64,000 nucleotides of DNA from Qipengyuania sp. ABI-127-1. GTDB taxonomy: Bacteria; Pseudomonadota; Alphaproteobacteria; Sphingomonadales; Sphingomonadaceae. Position 1 is the stretch's first letter. Each line of letters starts with the position of its first letter. Positions 45,168 to 59,156 of the stretch are shown in pieces. The notes beneath the pieces were generated by a model. That model worked only from the letters and a program-made list of their open reading frames with translations, was not told the origin of the DNA and ran no database searches. The stretch is taken from assembly GCA_022953095.1 (NCBI GenBank), contig JALJCR010000001.1:372001-436000 (forward strand). Reading direction: 5' to 3'. Both the position numbers and the translations under genes were made by a program.

Positions 45168-45399
45168 GCCATACTCCTTCACTATGGCCGCCCACTTGGA
45201 GGCAGACGACCGGCTACGTTTGTCCGCACCGGCGAACCGGAACGGGCGAGTCCGTTGATGGGGAAGGAGTGCGCCAGATGGCGCGAAACGGTGATGCTTG
45301 CGCATCGCCGGAAATTCTCTGTTCCCCGTCTAGGCTGGAAATTAAGAAGGCCCGATTGCCTTCACCAACTGTCTCGGACGGATGAACGGGCGGAATCGA
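45168..45399 (-). promoter_or_regulatory. rplJ leader and promoter region
   Basis: Some 230 bp without a gene. In other bacteria L10(L12)4 binds the rplJ leader and represses translation. The GC-rich segment next to the start (about 45175-45260) can form several stems and could be such a leader, but I cannot confirm the L10-leader consensus by eye. Confidence 0.3.
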
Positions 45400-45428
45400 A
45401 GAGACCCGCCGTTCGATGGCGGGCCTCT
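45400..45428 (-). terminator. Terminator of the DUF2975-XRE operon
   Basis: AGAG-A-CCCGCC / GGCGGG-C-CTCT hairpin with a 7-nt loop (one internal mismatch); on the minus strand it is followed by a T-rich TTCGATT stretch. It lies 34 bp beyond the stop of the membrane-protein gene. Confidence 0.6.
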
Positions 45429-45461
45429 AAGGATCTTGGCGATTCTGTCAAGCGTTTCGCG

Positions 45462-46190
45462 TTAGGCCGCTTCGGTCGCGGCGGAGGCCGCGATCGGCGC
45501 GGGGCGTGTGGCAATGACATATTGCGCCGCAATCATCACCAGGGCGAGCCAGGCGGTAACGAAGCTGTCCAAACCGAGCATCGCCCATTTCAGCGCCGCG
45601 TTCTCGACGAAGATTGCCCCGATGCCCAGCGCATAGTGGATGATCATCAGCGGGAGCATGGCGATGATCGGAAAAAGGATGGCGAACAGCGCGTGCGGGG
45701 CCATCGTGCGGATCGATTGCAGCGGACTGATGAAGACGCCGAGCGGCGCTGCGACGACGAAGCGCACCACCAGCGGCATGAAGATCAGGCCGAACACGAA
45801 GAAGCCGATGCCCATCGGCCCGCCGGTCCAGACGAACAGGCTCAGCCATGCAAACAGCGCCTGCAGCGCGAGAACCAGCGCGAACAGCCCCGCAGCAGGG
45901 CTTTCGATGCGCATGGCGAAGTTGCGGCCCCCGCCCGAATGCAGCCAGCGGAAAAAGAAATAGGCGGGCAGCGATAGCGCAATCACCTTGGCGAAACCGA
46001 AATGCAGCCGCTGGGCGTTGTCGGCAGTGGCCTCTGCCGCATCGGGGTTGGCATACATGCCGATCCGCATCTCGACGACGTGTTGAATGAATTCGGCGAC
46101 CAGCGGCACGGCGGCAACCAGTGGCAATGCCGCAGCGAATGCCAGGCTGCGGGTATGGACCGCGCGGAATTCGGTCAGGAAAGTGCTCAT
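45462..46190 (-). CDS. Polytopic membrane protein of the XRE operon
   Basis: 242 residues from ATG 46190, which overlaps the stop of the XRE gene by 4 nt (ATGA). Five or six hydrophobic segments are seen, e.g. SLAFAAALPLVAAVPLVAEF, LFALVLALQALFAWLSLFVW, GIGFFVFGLIFMPLVVRFV, ALFAILFPIIAMLPLMIIHY and the last near AWLALVMIAAQYVIA. Polar loops are short. I do not recognise the family. Overlapping coding with an XRE regulator and a DUF2975 protein indicates a functional unit, perhaps membrane-state sensing or stress protection (inference). Long upstream in-frame extensions contain the other two genes in another frame and are not real. Confidence 0.8.
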   Translation of the reverse strand: MSTFLTEFRAVHTRSLAFAAALPLVAAVPLVAEFIQHVVEMRIGMYANPDAAEATADNAQRLHFGFAKVIALSLPAYFFFRWLHSGGGRNFAMRIESPAAGLFALVLALQALFAWLSLFVWTGGPMGIGFFVFGLIFMPLVVRFVVAAPLGVFISPLQSIRTMAPHALFAILFPIIAMLPLMIIHYALGIGAIFVENAALKWAMLGLDSFVTAWLALVMIAAQYVIATRPAPIAASAATEAA

Positions 46191-46429
46191 TGCTCGGTGT
46201 CCCCCTTGTTGGAATAGCGCAGCAGATCGCCCGGCTGGCAGTCGAGTTCGCGGCAGATCGCCTCGAGCGTGGAAAAACGGATCGCCTTGGCCTTGCCGGT
46301 CTTGAGGATCGACAGGTTTGCCAGGGTCAGGCCGATACGGTCGGACAGTTGGGTCAGCGTCATCTCGCGCTCGCGCAGTAGATCGTCGAGCCGGACCGCG
46401 ATGCGGTGTGATTCTTCGCCCGGCATCAT
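46187..46429 (-). CDS. XRE-family transcriptional regulator (YozG type)
   Basis: 80 residues. HTH of the Cro/CI type at about 16-62: MTLTQLSDRIGLTLANLSIL followed by LKTGKAKAIRFSTLEAICRELDCQPGDLL, characteristic of the short YozG-like group. It starts inside the stop of DUF2975 and ends inside the start of the membrane-protein gene (4-nt overlaps at both ends), so the three proteins are translated together. It is the obvious candidate for binding the three TATCGA-N3-TCGATA operators upstream of the operon. Confidence 0.93.
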   Translation of the reverse strand: MMPGEESHRIAVRLDDLLREREMTLTQLSDRIGLTLANLSILKTGKAKAIRFSTLEAICRELDCQPGDLLRYSNKGDTEQ

Positions 46430-46935
46430 ACCGTCCCTTCCAGGTCTTCACGCATCGCCGTGCCCTCGCGAAAAACGTGGGCAAGGACGAACAGCATGGG
46501 GGCGGCAATCCAGCCGGTGAACGATAACGACCAGCCGAAATATTCTCCGGTTGCCTCGCTCGCGCGGACCGACAGCCAGCCGTAGAAGAGGTCTGCCACG
46601 TTGATCGCAAGCAGTGCCCAGCCAATGGTCGACAAGCGTTGGGCATTGCGTAGCGTGAATGCGGCCCCTGCGGCGGTATCGCGCACCAGGGCGGCGAGAC
46701 GTGTCAGGATGAAATGCACGGCGACTGCCAGCGGCGGGACGAGAGCGAGTACCCCGAAGAGATAATTTCGGACCTCCGCCCGCGCACCCGTTTCTGCATC
46801 GAAACCGTAGAAAATGGTGTCGCGGAAACCTTCCGGATCGGCGAGCAGCAAGGCGAAGAAAGCCATGAGGAGCGCAGCAACGATCCAGTTGAGCCAGTTG
46901 GCAACGCGCAGAACCCAGATGGTCGCTTCCAGCAT
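46426..46935 (-). CDS. DUF2975 membrane protein
   Basis: 169 residues with four hydrophobic segments (about 8-31, 58-78, 100-120, 140-158), the layout of DUF2975. The family is frequently encoded directly beside YozG-like XRE regulators, as here (known association). GGGAG 9 nt before ATG 46935 serves as Shine-Dalgarno. First gene of the operon DUF2975-XRE-membrane protein. Its biochemical role is unknown. Confidence 0.87.
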   Translation of the reverse strand: MLEATIWVLRVANWLNWIVAALLMAFFALLLADPEGFRDTIFYGFDAETGARAEVRNYLFGVLALVPPLAVAVHFILTRLAALVRDTAAGAAFTLRNAQRLSTIGWALLAINVADLFYGWLSVRASEATGEYFGWSLSFTGWIAAPMLFVLAHVFREGTAMREDLEGTV

Positions 46936-46949
46936 GAGGCAGTCTCCCT

Positions 46950-47011
46950 TATCGAGATTCGATATACCGAACCTCTTTCATATCGTCAATCGATAATATC
47001 GAAATTCGATA
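46950..47011 (-). promoter_or_regulatory. Promoter with three palindromic operators for the XRE operon
   Basis: Palindromes TATCGA-GAT-TCGATA (46950-46964), TATCGT-CAA-TCGATA (46981-46995, one mismatch) and TATCGAA-A-TTCGATA (46997-47011) form an array. On the minus strand the promoter TTGACG (46989-46984), exactly 17 bp, TATATC (46966-46961) is embedded: operator 2 covers the -35 and operator 1 the -10 and start site. This is a textbook layout for autorepression by the XRE protein (inference). Confidence 0.85.
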
Positions 47012-47120
47012 ATTTGTATTCGCATGTTATTCGCAGGACTGCGGATGACATTTGTGGAGCAGGTTTCGACCTCGTCGATCCGATAGGTCATCTATCGCCC
47101 GTCGGATGGGAGTGGTGTCC

Positions 47121-47633
47121 ATGTTTCGTGTCTTGGTTGTTCTTGCGGCACTGGGTCTGGGCGGCTGTTCTTCCCCCTCGACCGATCCGCCCGCGAGAAG
47201 CGAACCCTCCGCCCGGGCGAGTCTGACGCCTGGCGACCGCGAGGCGCTGCGCGCACTCGACCAGAGCTATGGCAAGGCCTGGCGGGAAAAAGGGGCTAGG
47301 GCACAGTCGGAAGCGCTGTTGGCGCTTTTCGCGCCAGATGCCGTGGTTTATCCGGGTGATGGAGCGCCGCCGATTTCAGGAATAGAGGCTTTGCACGGCT
47401 TCTGGTTCCCCGATGGCCTTCCATCGACCGAGGTCGAATATTTCGAGCGGCATGCAGACGCCATCGAAGGATCGTCCGCGCTGGCGGCAATCAGCGGCCG
47501 CAGCGAGATTGCTTTCACCTATGACGGCACCCGCTCCGTTCAGGAAGGGCACTACATCATCCATGCCCGGCCCGACGAAGCAGGTTATTGGAAGATCGAG
47601 CGGATGATGTGGAGCAGTCGCCAGGTTGAGTAA
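47121..47633 (+). CDS. NTF2/SnoaL-like lipoprotein
   Basis: 170 residues from ATG 47121, with GGGAG 8 nt upstream. Signal peptide MFRVLVVLAALGLGGC with lipobox LGGC. After a Pro/Ser linker, the domain (about 40-165) has REALRALDQSYGKAWREKG, ALLALFAPDAVVYPGDG and the late GYWKIERMMW, which fit the cone-shaped DUF4440/SnoaL-like (NTF2) fold. Such secreted domains usually bind small ligands; the function is unknown. It is divergent from the DUF2975 operon. Confidence 0.85.
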   Translation: MFRVLVVLAALGLGGCSSPSTDPPARSEPSARASLTPGDREALRALDQSYGKAWREKGARAQSEALLALFAPDAVVYPGDGAPPISGIEALHGFWFPDGLPSTEVEYFERHADAIEGSSALAAISGRSEIAFTYDGTRSVQEGHYIIHARPDEAGYWKIERMMWSSRQVE

Positions 47634-47954
47634 GAGCCCGTCCGGCTCTCGCCGCCGCGCAGTGCGAGAATCCCCGGTTGACCCGTGCGCGCGCAAATCC
47701 TACATGGCCTGCGACCGCACGCTTCGAGCGAGTCCGATTCATGCGCGGGGATCGGGCACAGGATGGAAGCGGCGTTTCCATATTCGCGACGCTTGAGAAG
47801 CTGCAGCAGGCATGCCGGGACCGGTGTGCGTCCCGCTGCGGCCTTTTCGCGTCCCGGCTATGATCTCACGCGCATGAGGCACGAATTCCGAGGGGTTGTC
47901 CGCCCAAAGACGTGGACGATCTCCGGCGCACACGAGAAGAGGTAACTACCCCTT
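47634..47954 (+). other. rpoB upstream region with promoter
   Basis: No gene is seen. TTGACC (47678-47683) followed after 17 bp by TACATG (47701-47706) is a good sigma-70 promoter facing rpoB and leaves a leader of about 240 nt. AGAGG lies about 12 nt before the rpoB ATG. The leader contains GC-rich inverted stretches that I could not resolve into a known element. Confidence 0.55.
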
Positions 47955-50900
47955 ATGGCTACTAAGGCGAAGGCTCCGAAGAAGACCCGGGGCGCGAACG
48001 CGCAGGGCACGGCGAAGCGTCGTATCCGCAAGATCTTCGGCGACATCCACGAAGTCGTCGACATGCCCAATCTGATCGAGGTCCAGCGCGAGAGCTACGA
48101 ACAGTTCCTGCGCTCGAACAAGGAGATCGATTACGTCTCCGGCCTCGAAAAGACGCTGCGTTCGGTGTTCCCGATCCGCGACTTCGCCGGCACCGCCGAA
48201 CTCGACTTCGTCCATTACGAACTCGAAGCGCCGAAATACGATATCGTCGAATGCCGCCAGCGCGGCATCACCTATGCCGCACCCATGAAGGTGACGCTGC
48301 GCCTGATCGTCTTCGAGGTCGATCAGGAAACCGAGACCCGTTCAGTGCTCGATATCAAGGAGCAGGACGTTTACATGGGCGACATGCCGCTCATGACTTC
48401 GAACGGCACCTTCATCGTCAATGGTACCGAACGCGTCATCGTTTCGCAGATGCACCGTTCGCCGGGTGTGCTGTTCGATCACGACCGCGGGAAGACCCAC
48501 AGCTCGGGCAAGCTCCTCTTCGCCGCCCGCATCATTCCGTATCGTGGGTCCTGGCTCGATTTCGAATTCGACGCCAAGGATATCGTCAATGTACGTATCG
48601 ACCGTAAGCGCAAGCTGCCGGTCACCGCGCTGTTGTTCGCGCTCGGCCTCGACAGCGAAGACATCCTCGATCACTTCTACGACACCGTCACCTGGAAGCG
48701 TTCGACCGGTAAGCAGGGTGAAGGCTGGACCATTCCCTTCGTCGCCGAGAACTGGCGTGGCCAGAAGCCGGCCTTCGCGCTGGTGGATGCCAAGACTGGC
48801 GAGGAAGTCTTCCCCGCCGGGCAGAAGATCAGCCCGCGCGCAGCCAACAAGGCCGCCAAGGACGGTCTCGAAACGCTGCTGCTCCCGACCGAGGAGATTT
48901 TCGGTCGCTACGCATCGCGCGACATGATCGACGAGAAGACCGGCCGCATCTACATCGAGGCGGGCGACGAAGTCTCTGCCGAGAACCTCGAAGTACTCGA
49001 TGCCGCCGGCATCGATGAAATGATCCTGCTCGACATCGACCACGTCACTACCGGTCCGTGGATCCGCAATACGCTCAAGGTCGACAAGGCCGAGAATCGC
49101 GACGAGGGCCTCGAAGCGATCTACAAGGTCATGCGTCCGGGCGAACCGCCGACCAAGGAAACCGCCGAAGCGCTGTTCGAAGGCCTGTTCTTCGACGGCG
49201 AGCGTTACGATTTGTCGGCGGTCGGCCGCGTCAAGCTCAACATGCGTCTCGAGCTCGATGCCGAAGACACCGTCACCACGCTGCGCAAGGAAGACATCCT
49301 TGCCGTGGTCAAGGAACTGGTCGACCTGAAGGACGGCAAGGGCGAAGTCGACGATATCGACAACCTCGGCAACCGCCGTGTGCGTTCGGTCGGCGAACTG
49401 CTCGAAAACCAGTACCGCGTTGGCCTGCTGCGCATGGAACGCGCGGTGAAGGAACGCATGAGCAGCGTCGATGTGTCGACCGTGATGCCGAACGACCTGA
49501 TCAACGCCAAGCCCGCCGTGGCTGCCGTGCGCGAGTTCTTCGGCTCCAGCCAGCTCTCGCAGTTTATGGATCAGACCAACCCGCTCTCGGAAGTCACCCA
49601 CAAGCGCCGCGTTTCGGCGCTTGGCCCGGGCGGCCTGACGCGTGAGCGCGCCGGCTTCGAAGTGCGCGACGTTCACCCGACCCACTATGGCCGTATCTGC
49701 CCGATCGAGACGCCCGAAGGCCCGAACATCGGCCTGATCAACTCGCTGTCGACCTTTGCGCGCGTCAACAAGTACGGTTTCATCGAAACGCCGTACCGCA
49801 AGGTCGTCGACAACAAGGTCACCAGCGAAGTCGTCTATCTCTCGGCGATGGAAGAGCAAAAGCACACGGTGGCGCAGGCTTCGGCCGATCTCACCGAAGA
49901 CGGCTCGTTCGTCGAAGACCTGGTTTCGGCCCGTCACGACGGCGACAACCTCATGGCGCCGCGCGACACCATCACGCTGATGGACGTCAGCCCCAAGCAG
50001 CTCGTCTCGGTCGCCGCATCGCTCATTCCGTTCCTGGAAAACGATGACGCCAACCGCGCTCTGATGGGCTCGAACATGCAGCGTCAGGCGGTTCCGCTGG
50101 TCAAGGCCGAAGCGCCCTGGGTCGGCACCGGCATGGAAGAAACCGTTGCGCGCGATTCCGGCGCGGCCATCGCGGCGACCCGCGGCGGCATCGTCGATCA
50201 GGTCGACGCGACACGTATCGTCATCCGCGCGATCGGCGATGTCGAACCCGGCCAGTCGGGCGTTGACATCTACACGCTGCAGAAGTTCCAGCGTTCGAAC
50301 CAGAACACCTGCATCAACCAGCGTCCGTTGGTGAAGGTGGGCGAAACGGTTGCACCGGGCGATATCATCGCCGATGGCCCTTCGACCGATCTCGGCGAAC
50401 TGGCGCTGGGCCGCAACAGCCTGGTCGCCTTCATGCCCTGGAACGGCTACAACTACGAGGATAGTATCCTCATCTCCGAGCGCATCGTGAAGGACGACGT
50501 CTTCACCTCGATCCATATCGAGGAATTCGAAGTCATGGCTCGCGACACCAAGCTCGGCCCTGAAGACATTACCCGCGACATCCCGAATGTCGGCGAGGAA
50601 GCCCTGCGCAACCTCGACGAAGCGGGCATCGTCTATATCGGCGCAGAAGTGCACCCGGGCGATATCCTGTGCGGTAAGATCACGCCGAAGGGCGAAAGCC
50701 CGATGACGCCGGAAGAAAAGCTTCTGCGCGCAATCTTCGGCGAAAAGGCCAGCGACGTGCGCGACACCTCGCTCCGCCTGCCACCGGGCGTGGCCGGCAC
50801 GGTCGTCGAAGTCCGTGTGTTCAACCGCCACGGCATCGAGATCGACGACCGTACGCGCGCGATCCAGAACGAGGAAATCGAACGCCTCCGCAAGGACTCG

Positions 50901-52160
50901 AACGACGAACGCGCCATTCTCAACCGCGCGACCTACAACCGCCTGCGCGACATGCTCGTCGGTCAAACCGCTTCGGCAGCGCCCAAGGGTGTGAAGAAGG
51001 GCAGCGAGATCACCGAGGAACTGCTCGACGAGATCGATCGCCACGAATGGTTCAAGTTCGCCGTGGCCGACGATGGCCGTCAGGCGCAGCTGGAAGCGGT
51101 CAAGTCGCAGTATGACGAAGCGGTCAAGTTCATCGAAGAGAAGTTCGAAGACCGCAAGGAAAAGCTCGAACGCGGTGACGAACTCGCCCCGGGCGTGCTC
51201 AAGATGGTCAAGGTCTTCGTCGCGGTGAAGCGCAAGCTGCAGCCGGGCGATAAGATGGCCGGTCGCCACGGGAACAAGGGTGTGATTTCGCGCATCCTGC
51301 CGATCGAGGACATGCCGTTCCTCGAAGACGGGACCCCGGTCGATATCGTGCTCAACCCGCTGGGCGTGCCTTCGCGCATGAATGTCGGGCAGATCTTCGA
51401 AACGCATCTCGGCATGGCGGCCCGTAATCTCGGCCATCAGATCGGCGAGCAGCTCGAGGAATGGAAGCGGGCGAACCCGAACGCTTCGGAAGACTTTGCC
51501 AATGCGAAGCCGCCCGAAGCCGTGATCTCGCGTCTGAAGGACGTCTATGGCGAAGAGTATCACGAAGCGATCGACAGCCGTTCGACCGCCGAGATCGTCG
51601 AACTCGCCGGCAATTTGACCGCGGGTGTCCCGATGGGTACGCCGGTGTTCGACGGTGCACGCGAAGGCGATGTCACGGTCGAGCTCGAGAAGGCCGGGCT
51701 CCACAGTTCGGGCCAGTCGGTGCTGTTCGACGGACGCACGGGCGAGGCCTTCGACCGCAAGGTCACCGTGGGCATCATCTACATGCTCAAGCTGCACCAC
51801 CTCGTCGACGACAAGATCCACGCCCGTTCGATTGGCCCCTACAGCCTCGTCACCCAGCAGCCGCTGGGCGGTAAGGCGCAGTTCGGCGGCCAGCGCTTCG
51901 GGGAAATGGAGGTCTGGGCGCTTCAGGCCTACGGCGCCGCCTACACGCTGCAGGAAATCCTCACCGTGAAGTCGGACGACGTGATTGGCCGGACCAAGGT
52001 CTATGAAGCGATCGTCAAGGGCGACGACACCTTCGAGGCGGGCATTCCCGAGAGCTTCAACGTGCTCGTCAAGGAAATGCGCAGCCTGGGTCTGAACGTC
52101 GAACTCAAGTCGCTTGCCGACGACGAAGACGACGACGGCCTCGCGATCGCGGCGGAATAG
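47955..52160 (+). CDS. rpoB: RNA polymerase beta subunit
   Basis: 1401 residues. The rifampicin pocket reads [19 protein letters not shown], then [14 protein letters not shown], identical to sensitive bacteria at the usual resistance positions (Asp of FMDQ, His of THKRR, Ser of RRVSALG). Other signatures are [20 protein letters not shown] and the C-terminal [18 protein letters not shown]. Normal length for alphaproteobacteria. It is followed after 61 bp by rpoC. Confidence 0.99.
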   Translation: MATKAKAPKKTRGANAQGTAKRRIRKIFGDIHEVVDMPNLIEVQRESYEQFLRSNKEIDYVSGLEKTLRSVFPIRDFAGTAELDFVHYELEAPKYDIVECRQRGITYAAPMKVTLRLIVFEVDQETETRSVLDIKEQDVYMGDMPLMTSNGTFIVNGTERVIVSQMHRSPGVLFDHDRGKTHSSGKLLFAARIIPYRGSWLDFEFDAKDIVNVRIDRKRKLPVTALLFALGLDSEDILDHFYDTVTWKRSTGKQGEGWTIPFVAENWRGQKPAFALVDAKTGEEVFPAGQKISPRAANKAAKDGLETLLLPTEEIFGRYASRDMIDEKTGRIYIEAGDEVSAENLEVLDAAGIDEMILLDIDHVTTGPWIRNTLKVDKAENRDEGLEAIYKVMRPGEPPTKETAEALFEGLFFDGERYDLSAVGRVKLNMRLELDAEDTVTTLRKEDILAVVKELVDLKDGKGEVDDIDNLGNRRVRSVGELLENQYRVGLLRMERAVKERMSSVDVSTVMPNDLINAKPAVAAVREFFGSSQLSQFMDQTNPLSEVTHKRRVSALGPGGLTRERAGFEVRDVHPTHYGRICPIETPEGPNIGLINSLSTFARVNKYGFIETPYRKVVDNKVTSEVVYLSAMEEQKHTVAQASADLTEDGSFVEDLVSARHDGDNLMAPRDTITLMDVSPKQLVSVAASLIPFLENDDANRALMGSNMQRQAVPLVKAEAPWVGTGMEETVARDSGAAIAATRGGIVDQVDATRIVIRAIGDVEPGQSGVDIYTLQKFQRSNQNTCINQRPLVKVGETVAPGDIIADGPSTDLGELALGRNSLVAFMPWNGYNYEDSILISERIVKDDVFTSIHIEEFEVMARDTKLGPEDITRDIPNVGEEALRNLDEAGIVYIGAEVHPGDILCGKITPKGESPMTPEEKLLRAIFGEKASDVRDTSLRLPPGVAGTVVEVRVFNRHGIEIDDRTRAIQNEEIERLRKDSNDERAILNRATYNRLRDMLVGQTASAAPKGVKKGSEITEELLDEIDRHEWFKFAVADDGRQAQLEAVKSQYDEAVKFIEEKFEDRKEKLERGDELAPGVLKMVKVFVAVKRKLQPGDKMAGRHGNKGVISRILPIEDMPFLEDGTPVDIVLNPLGVPSRMNVGQIFETHLGMAARNLGHQIGEQLEEWKRANPNASEDFANAKPPEAVISRLKDVYGEEYHEAIDSRSTAEIVELAGNLTAGVPMGTPVFDGAREGDVTVELEKAGLHSSGQSVLFDGRTGEAFDRKVTVGIIYMLKLHHLVDDKIHARSIGPYSLVTQQPLGGKAQFGGQRFGEMEVWALQAYGAAYTLQEILTVKSDDVIGRTKVYEAIVKGDDTFEAGIPESFNVLVKEMRSLGLNVELKSLADDEDDDGLAIAAE

Positions 52161-52221
52161 GGGAGCCCCGGCTCCCCTCCGCTTTCCGCCCAATTAGAAA
52201 TACCCCTCAGGGAATTACGTC

Positions 52222-56550
<4,329 letters not shown>

Positions 56551-56582
56551 GCCGACCTTGCCAGCATCAGGCTGAAAGTTGG

Positions 56583-56616
56583 AAGGCCCCGGTGGAGCGA
56601 TCCACCGGGGCCTTTC
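56583..56616 (+). terminator. Hairpin terminator after rpoC
   Basis: Perfect 14-bp stem AAGGCCCCGGTGGA / TCCACCGGGGCCTT with loop GCGA, then a short T stretch (TTTC), 32 bp after the rpoC stop. Confidence 0.75.
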
Positions 56617-56767
56617 GCATGACACCTTGAGCGTGGGTGCTCATCCAACCCAGGATAAGGGGCCATTCGACCGAACGACGTGTACTGACGATGACTTTCC
56701 TGTAACTAGACAAAGCACTGTCGAAATATGACGGGAATGCGACAAATCGCAATGGTCCGGGGGAATT

Positions 56768-59116
56768 ATGGGCGAGCCGAACGGATTGAAATCTCCGATC
56801 GATGCCAAAGAGTTGGAAAAGCTTAAGCTTTCTTGGCGAATGCGTACCTTCAAAAGCGGCGTGACAATTACGTTGCCGCCGACTTTTGCCGCCATCTCAA
56901 TTCTCCTTTACGTATTTCTCGACAATGCGTCGCCTTCCGTGTTGTTTGGCTGGGCCTTCTTCCAGTGTGCGCTGCTCGCGGCTGTCATCTGGCTTGTTCG
57001 GGGCGTGGGGGCCGAAGATTTCGATCTTGCACGGGCGCGGCGCGACTGGCGACGGATCAGCCTCCTCCAACTGGCCAGCAGCTTTGCCTGGATGGTCATG
57101 TTTCCCTATTTGGCACTGGTGGTGCGCAATACGGAACTCGCCGTACTCACCGCAATTGCCACGGCGATCTTCTTCGCAGTCGCGCTGGTCACGCGAGCGG
57201 CGCCGCGCCTGGCGGTGTTCCACATTGTCGGAATGTCGGTATCGCTATTGTCGACGACTTATCTGATCGCCGGGTTCGAAGGGTGGCCGACCGCACTGCT
57301 CACTGTCGTTTTCGCCAGCTCTCTCCTGCTACTGACCTTCGAAGAGGAACGGGCCTTCGCGCGATCCATGGCTGGCGAGATGAAGAGGGAGGAAGCGGAA
57401 TCGACCGTACGCCTCTTGCTCAACGATTATGAAGAGCAATCGTCCGACTGGCTGTGGACGGTCGACGCGGAGGGGAGACTGCGCGACGTGAGCGCGCGGT
57501 TTGCAGCGGCCACCGGGAGCGAGATCGACGTTCTGGAGAACAGCGTTCTCGTCGATCTCTTCATGCCTTCGGAGGAACGCGAGCGTCTTGCGCGGCACGT
57601 GACGGACCGCACCCGTTTTCGCGATCTGGTGGTCAAGGTGAGAGTTGATGGAGAAACCCGTTTCTGGAAACTCTCGGCGCGGCCGCGATACGATGGATGG
57701 ATGAGCGGGGTCGCGCGCGATGTGACCAGCGATCAGCTGATCGAAGAGCGCGTCGCCTTCATGGCACATTACGATAATCTTACCGGCCTGGCCAATCGGT
57801 ATCTCTTCAACGACCGGTTGCGCAATGCCCTGTCTACGGCCGATCGCGCCCGCAATGTAGTGCTGTTCTATCTCGACCTGGACGATTTCAAGGCAATCAA
57901 CGACACGCGCGGCCATCTCGTCGGCGATCGCTTGCTGCGAGAAGTCGGAACGCGGCTCGAACGGGAGGTTCGCGGCCAGGATATTGTTGCGCGTTTGGGA
58001 GGGGACGAATTTGCCGTTCTGCTCGAAGCGCGCGGTGGCGCGGGTATGCTGATAGAACGCGCCCACCGCTTTCTCGCGGTCATTCGCGAGCCCTTCGAAA
58101 TCGACGGTCATTTCTACCGCATTTCGGGAAGTATCGGGATCGCCAAATGCACGGATGGCAATTGCGAGGCGCAGGAGCTCATGCGTTGCGCGGACCTTGC
58201 ATTGTTTGCTGCGAAGGAAAAGGGGCGCGATACACTCGCATTATACGACCAAGCGCTCGACCGCGCTGCGCGCGAGCGACGGGACATCGAGGCCGATTTG
58301 TGCGAAGTGATCGCGCGCGGCCAACTCGGGTTGCACTATCAGCCGGTCATCAATCTCGATACGGGCGAGATCGCCGGCTACGAAGCGCTTTTGCGCTGGT
58401 ACCACCCGCAGCGCGGCATCATGACCCCGTCGGAGTTTCTCTATGTGGCGGAAGAAACGGGCATGATCGTTCCGATCGGGGAATGGGTCATCCGGCAGGC
58501 GCTCGCCGAAACCGCCGAGTGGGACGGAACTTTCCGCATTGCGATCAACCTTTCCCCCACCCAGATGCGCAGCCCCCACCTCGCCGAGGTCGTGGCGCAG
58601 GCGATCCATGCCCATGGCATTGATCCAGAGCGGGTGGAATTCGAGATCACCGAGCATGTCCTGTTGCAGGAACACGGGGTTTGTACCGGCAATCTCGAAA
58701 AGCTCCGCGAGCTGGGCACCAAGATCGCTCTCGACGATTTCGGCATCGGCTATTCTTCGCTCAGCTACCTGCGGCGTTTCCCGTTCGACCGGATCAAGAT
58801 CGATCGCGCCTTCGTGGACGGGATCGACACCTCGGCGGATAATCAGGCTATTGTCGCCAGTATTACCCGCCTGGCCGGGGCGCTGGGCATGGCAACCACA
58901 GCCGAAGGTATCGAAACGCGCGCGCAGCTCGATCTCTTGCGCAAGCTGGGATGCGGGGAGGCGCAAGGCTATCTTATCTGCGAACCGGTCGCGGGCGAAC
59001 ACTTCCAGACCACCGATGCGGTCGCCGTCGTCATGCGCGGCGAGGACAGTTGCCTGCTCGACTATCGTAAATCGCGCGAGGCGGTGCTGAAGCGTCGCGC
59101 TAAACGCACCAGCTGA
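56768..59116 (+). CDS. Membrane GGDEF-EAL protein with PAS domain
   Basis: 782 residues from ATG 56768 (GGGGGA upstream). Several transmembrane segments (about 38-205) form a MASE-like sensory region. A PAS domain at about 225-320 has DWLWTVDAEGRLRDVSARFAAATG. The GGDEF domain has an intact active-site GGDEF at 411-415. The EAL domain has EAL at 539-541 (GYEALLRWYHP), NLSPTQ, EITEHVLLQE and LDDFGIGYSSLSYL, the residues expected for active c-di-GMP hydrolysis. Both diguanylate cyclase and phosphodiesterase activity are therefore possible. It controls the motile/sessile switch in general; the signal is unknown. It is followed by gltX after 40 bp. Confidence 0.94.
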   Translation: MGEPNGLKSPIDAKELEKLKLSWRMRTFKSGVTITLPPTFAAISILLYVFLDNASPSVLFGWAFFQCALLAAVIWLVRGVGAEDFDLARARRDWRRISLLQLASSFAWMVMFPYLALVVRNTELAVLTAIATAIFFAVALVTRAAPRLAVFHIVGMSVSLLSTTYLIAGFEGWPTALLTVVFASSLLLLTFEEERAFARSMAGEMKREEAESTVRLLLNDYEEQSSDWLWTVDAEGRLRDVSARFAAATGSEIDVLENSVLVDLFMPSEERERLARHVTDRTRFRDLVVKVRVDGETRFWKLSARPRYDGWMSGVARDVTSDQLIEERVAFMAHYDNLTGLANRYLFNDRLRNALSTADRARNVVLFYLDLDDFKAINDTRGHLVGDRLLREVGTRLEREVRGQDIVARLGGDEFAVLLEARGGAGMLIERAHRFLAVIREPFEIDGHFYRISGSIGIAKCTDGNCEAQELMRCADLALFAAKEKGRDTLALYDQALDRAARERRDIEADLCEVIARGQLGLHYQPVINLDTGEIAGYEALLRWYHPQRGIMTPSEFLYVAEETGMIVPIGEWVIRQALAETAEWDGTFRIAINLSPTQMRSPHLAEVVAQAIHAHGIDPERVEFEITEHVLLQEHGVCTGNLEKLRELGTKIALDDFGIGYSSLSYLRRFPFDRIKIDRAFVDGIDTSADNQAIVASITRLAGALGMATTAEGIETRAQLDLLRKLGCGEAQGYLICEPVAGEHFQTTDAVAVVMRGEDSCLLDYRKSREAVLKRRAKRTS

Positions 59117-59156
59117 CCTCTCGCCAAGCGGCGTACCCTCCGCTATCGGCGCGGAT

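Noticed and set aside
45168..45300. Firm call of an L10 leader RNA before rplJ
   Set aside because: The position is right, but I could not match the conserved kink-turn and stems by eye; left as a low-confidence regulatory region.
48342..52193. A 1283-codon open frame antisense to rpoB
   Set aside because: Long antisense frames are expected where GC-rich codons exclude stops; the plus frame is an unambiguous rpoB, and the antisense product has no recognisable domain.
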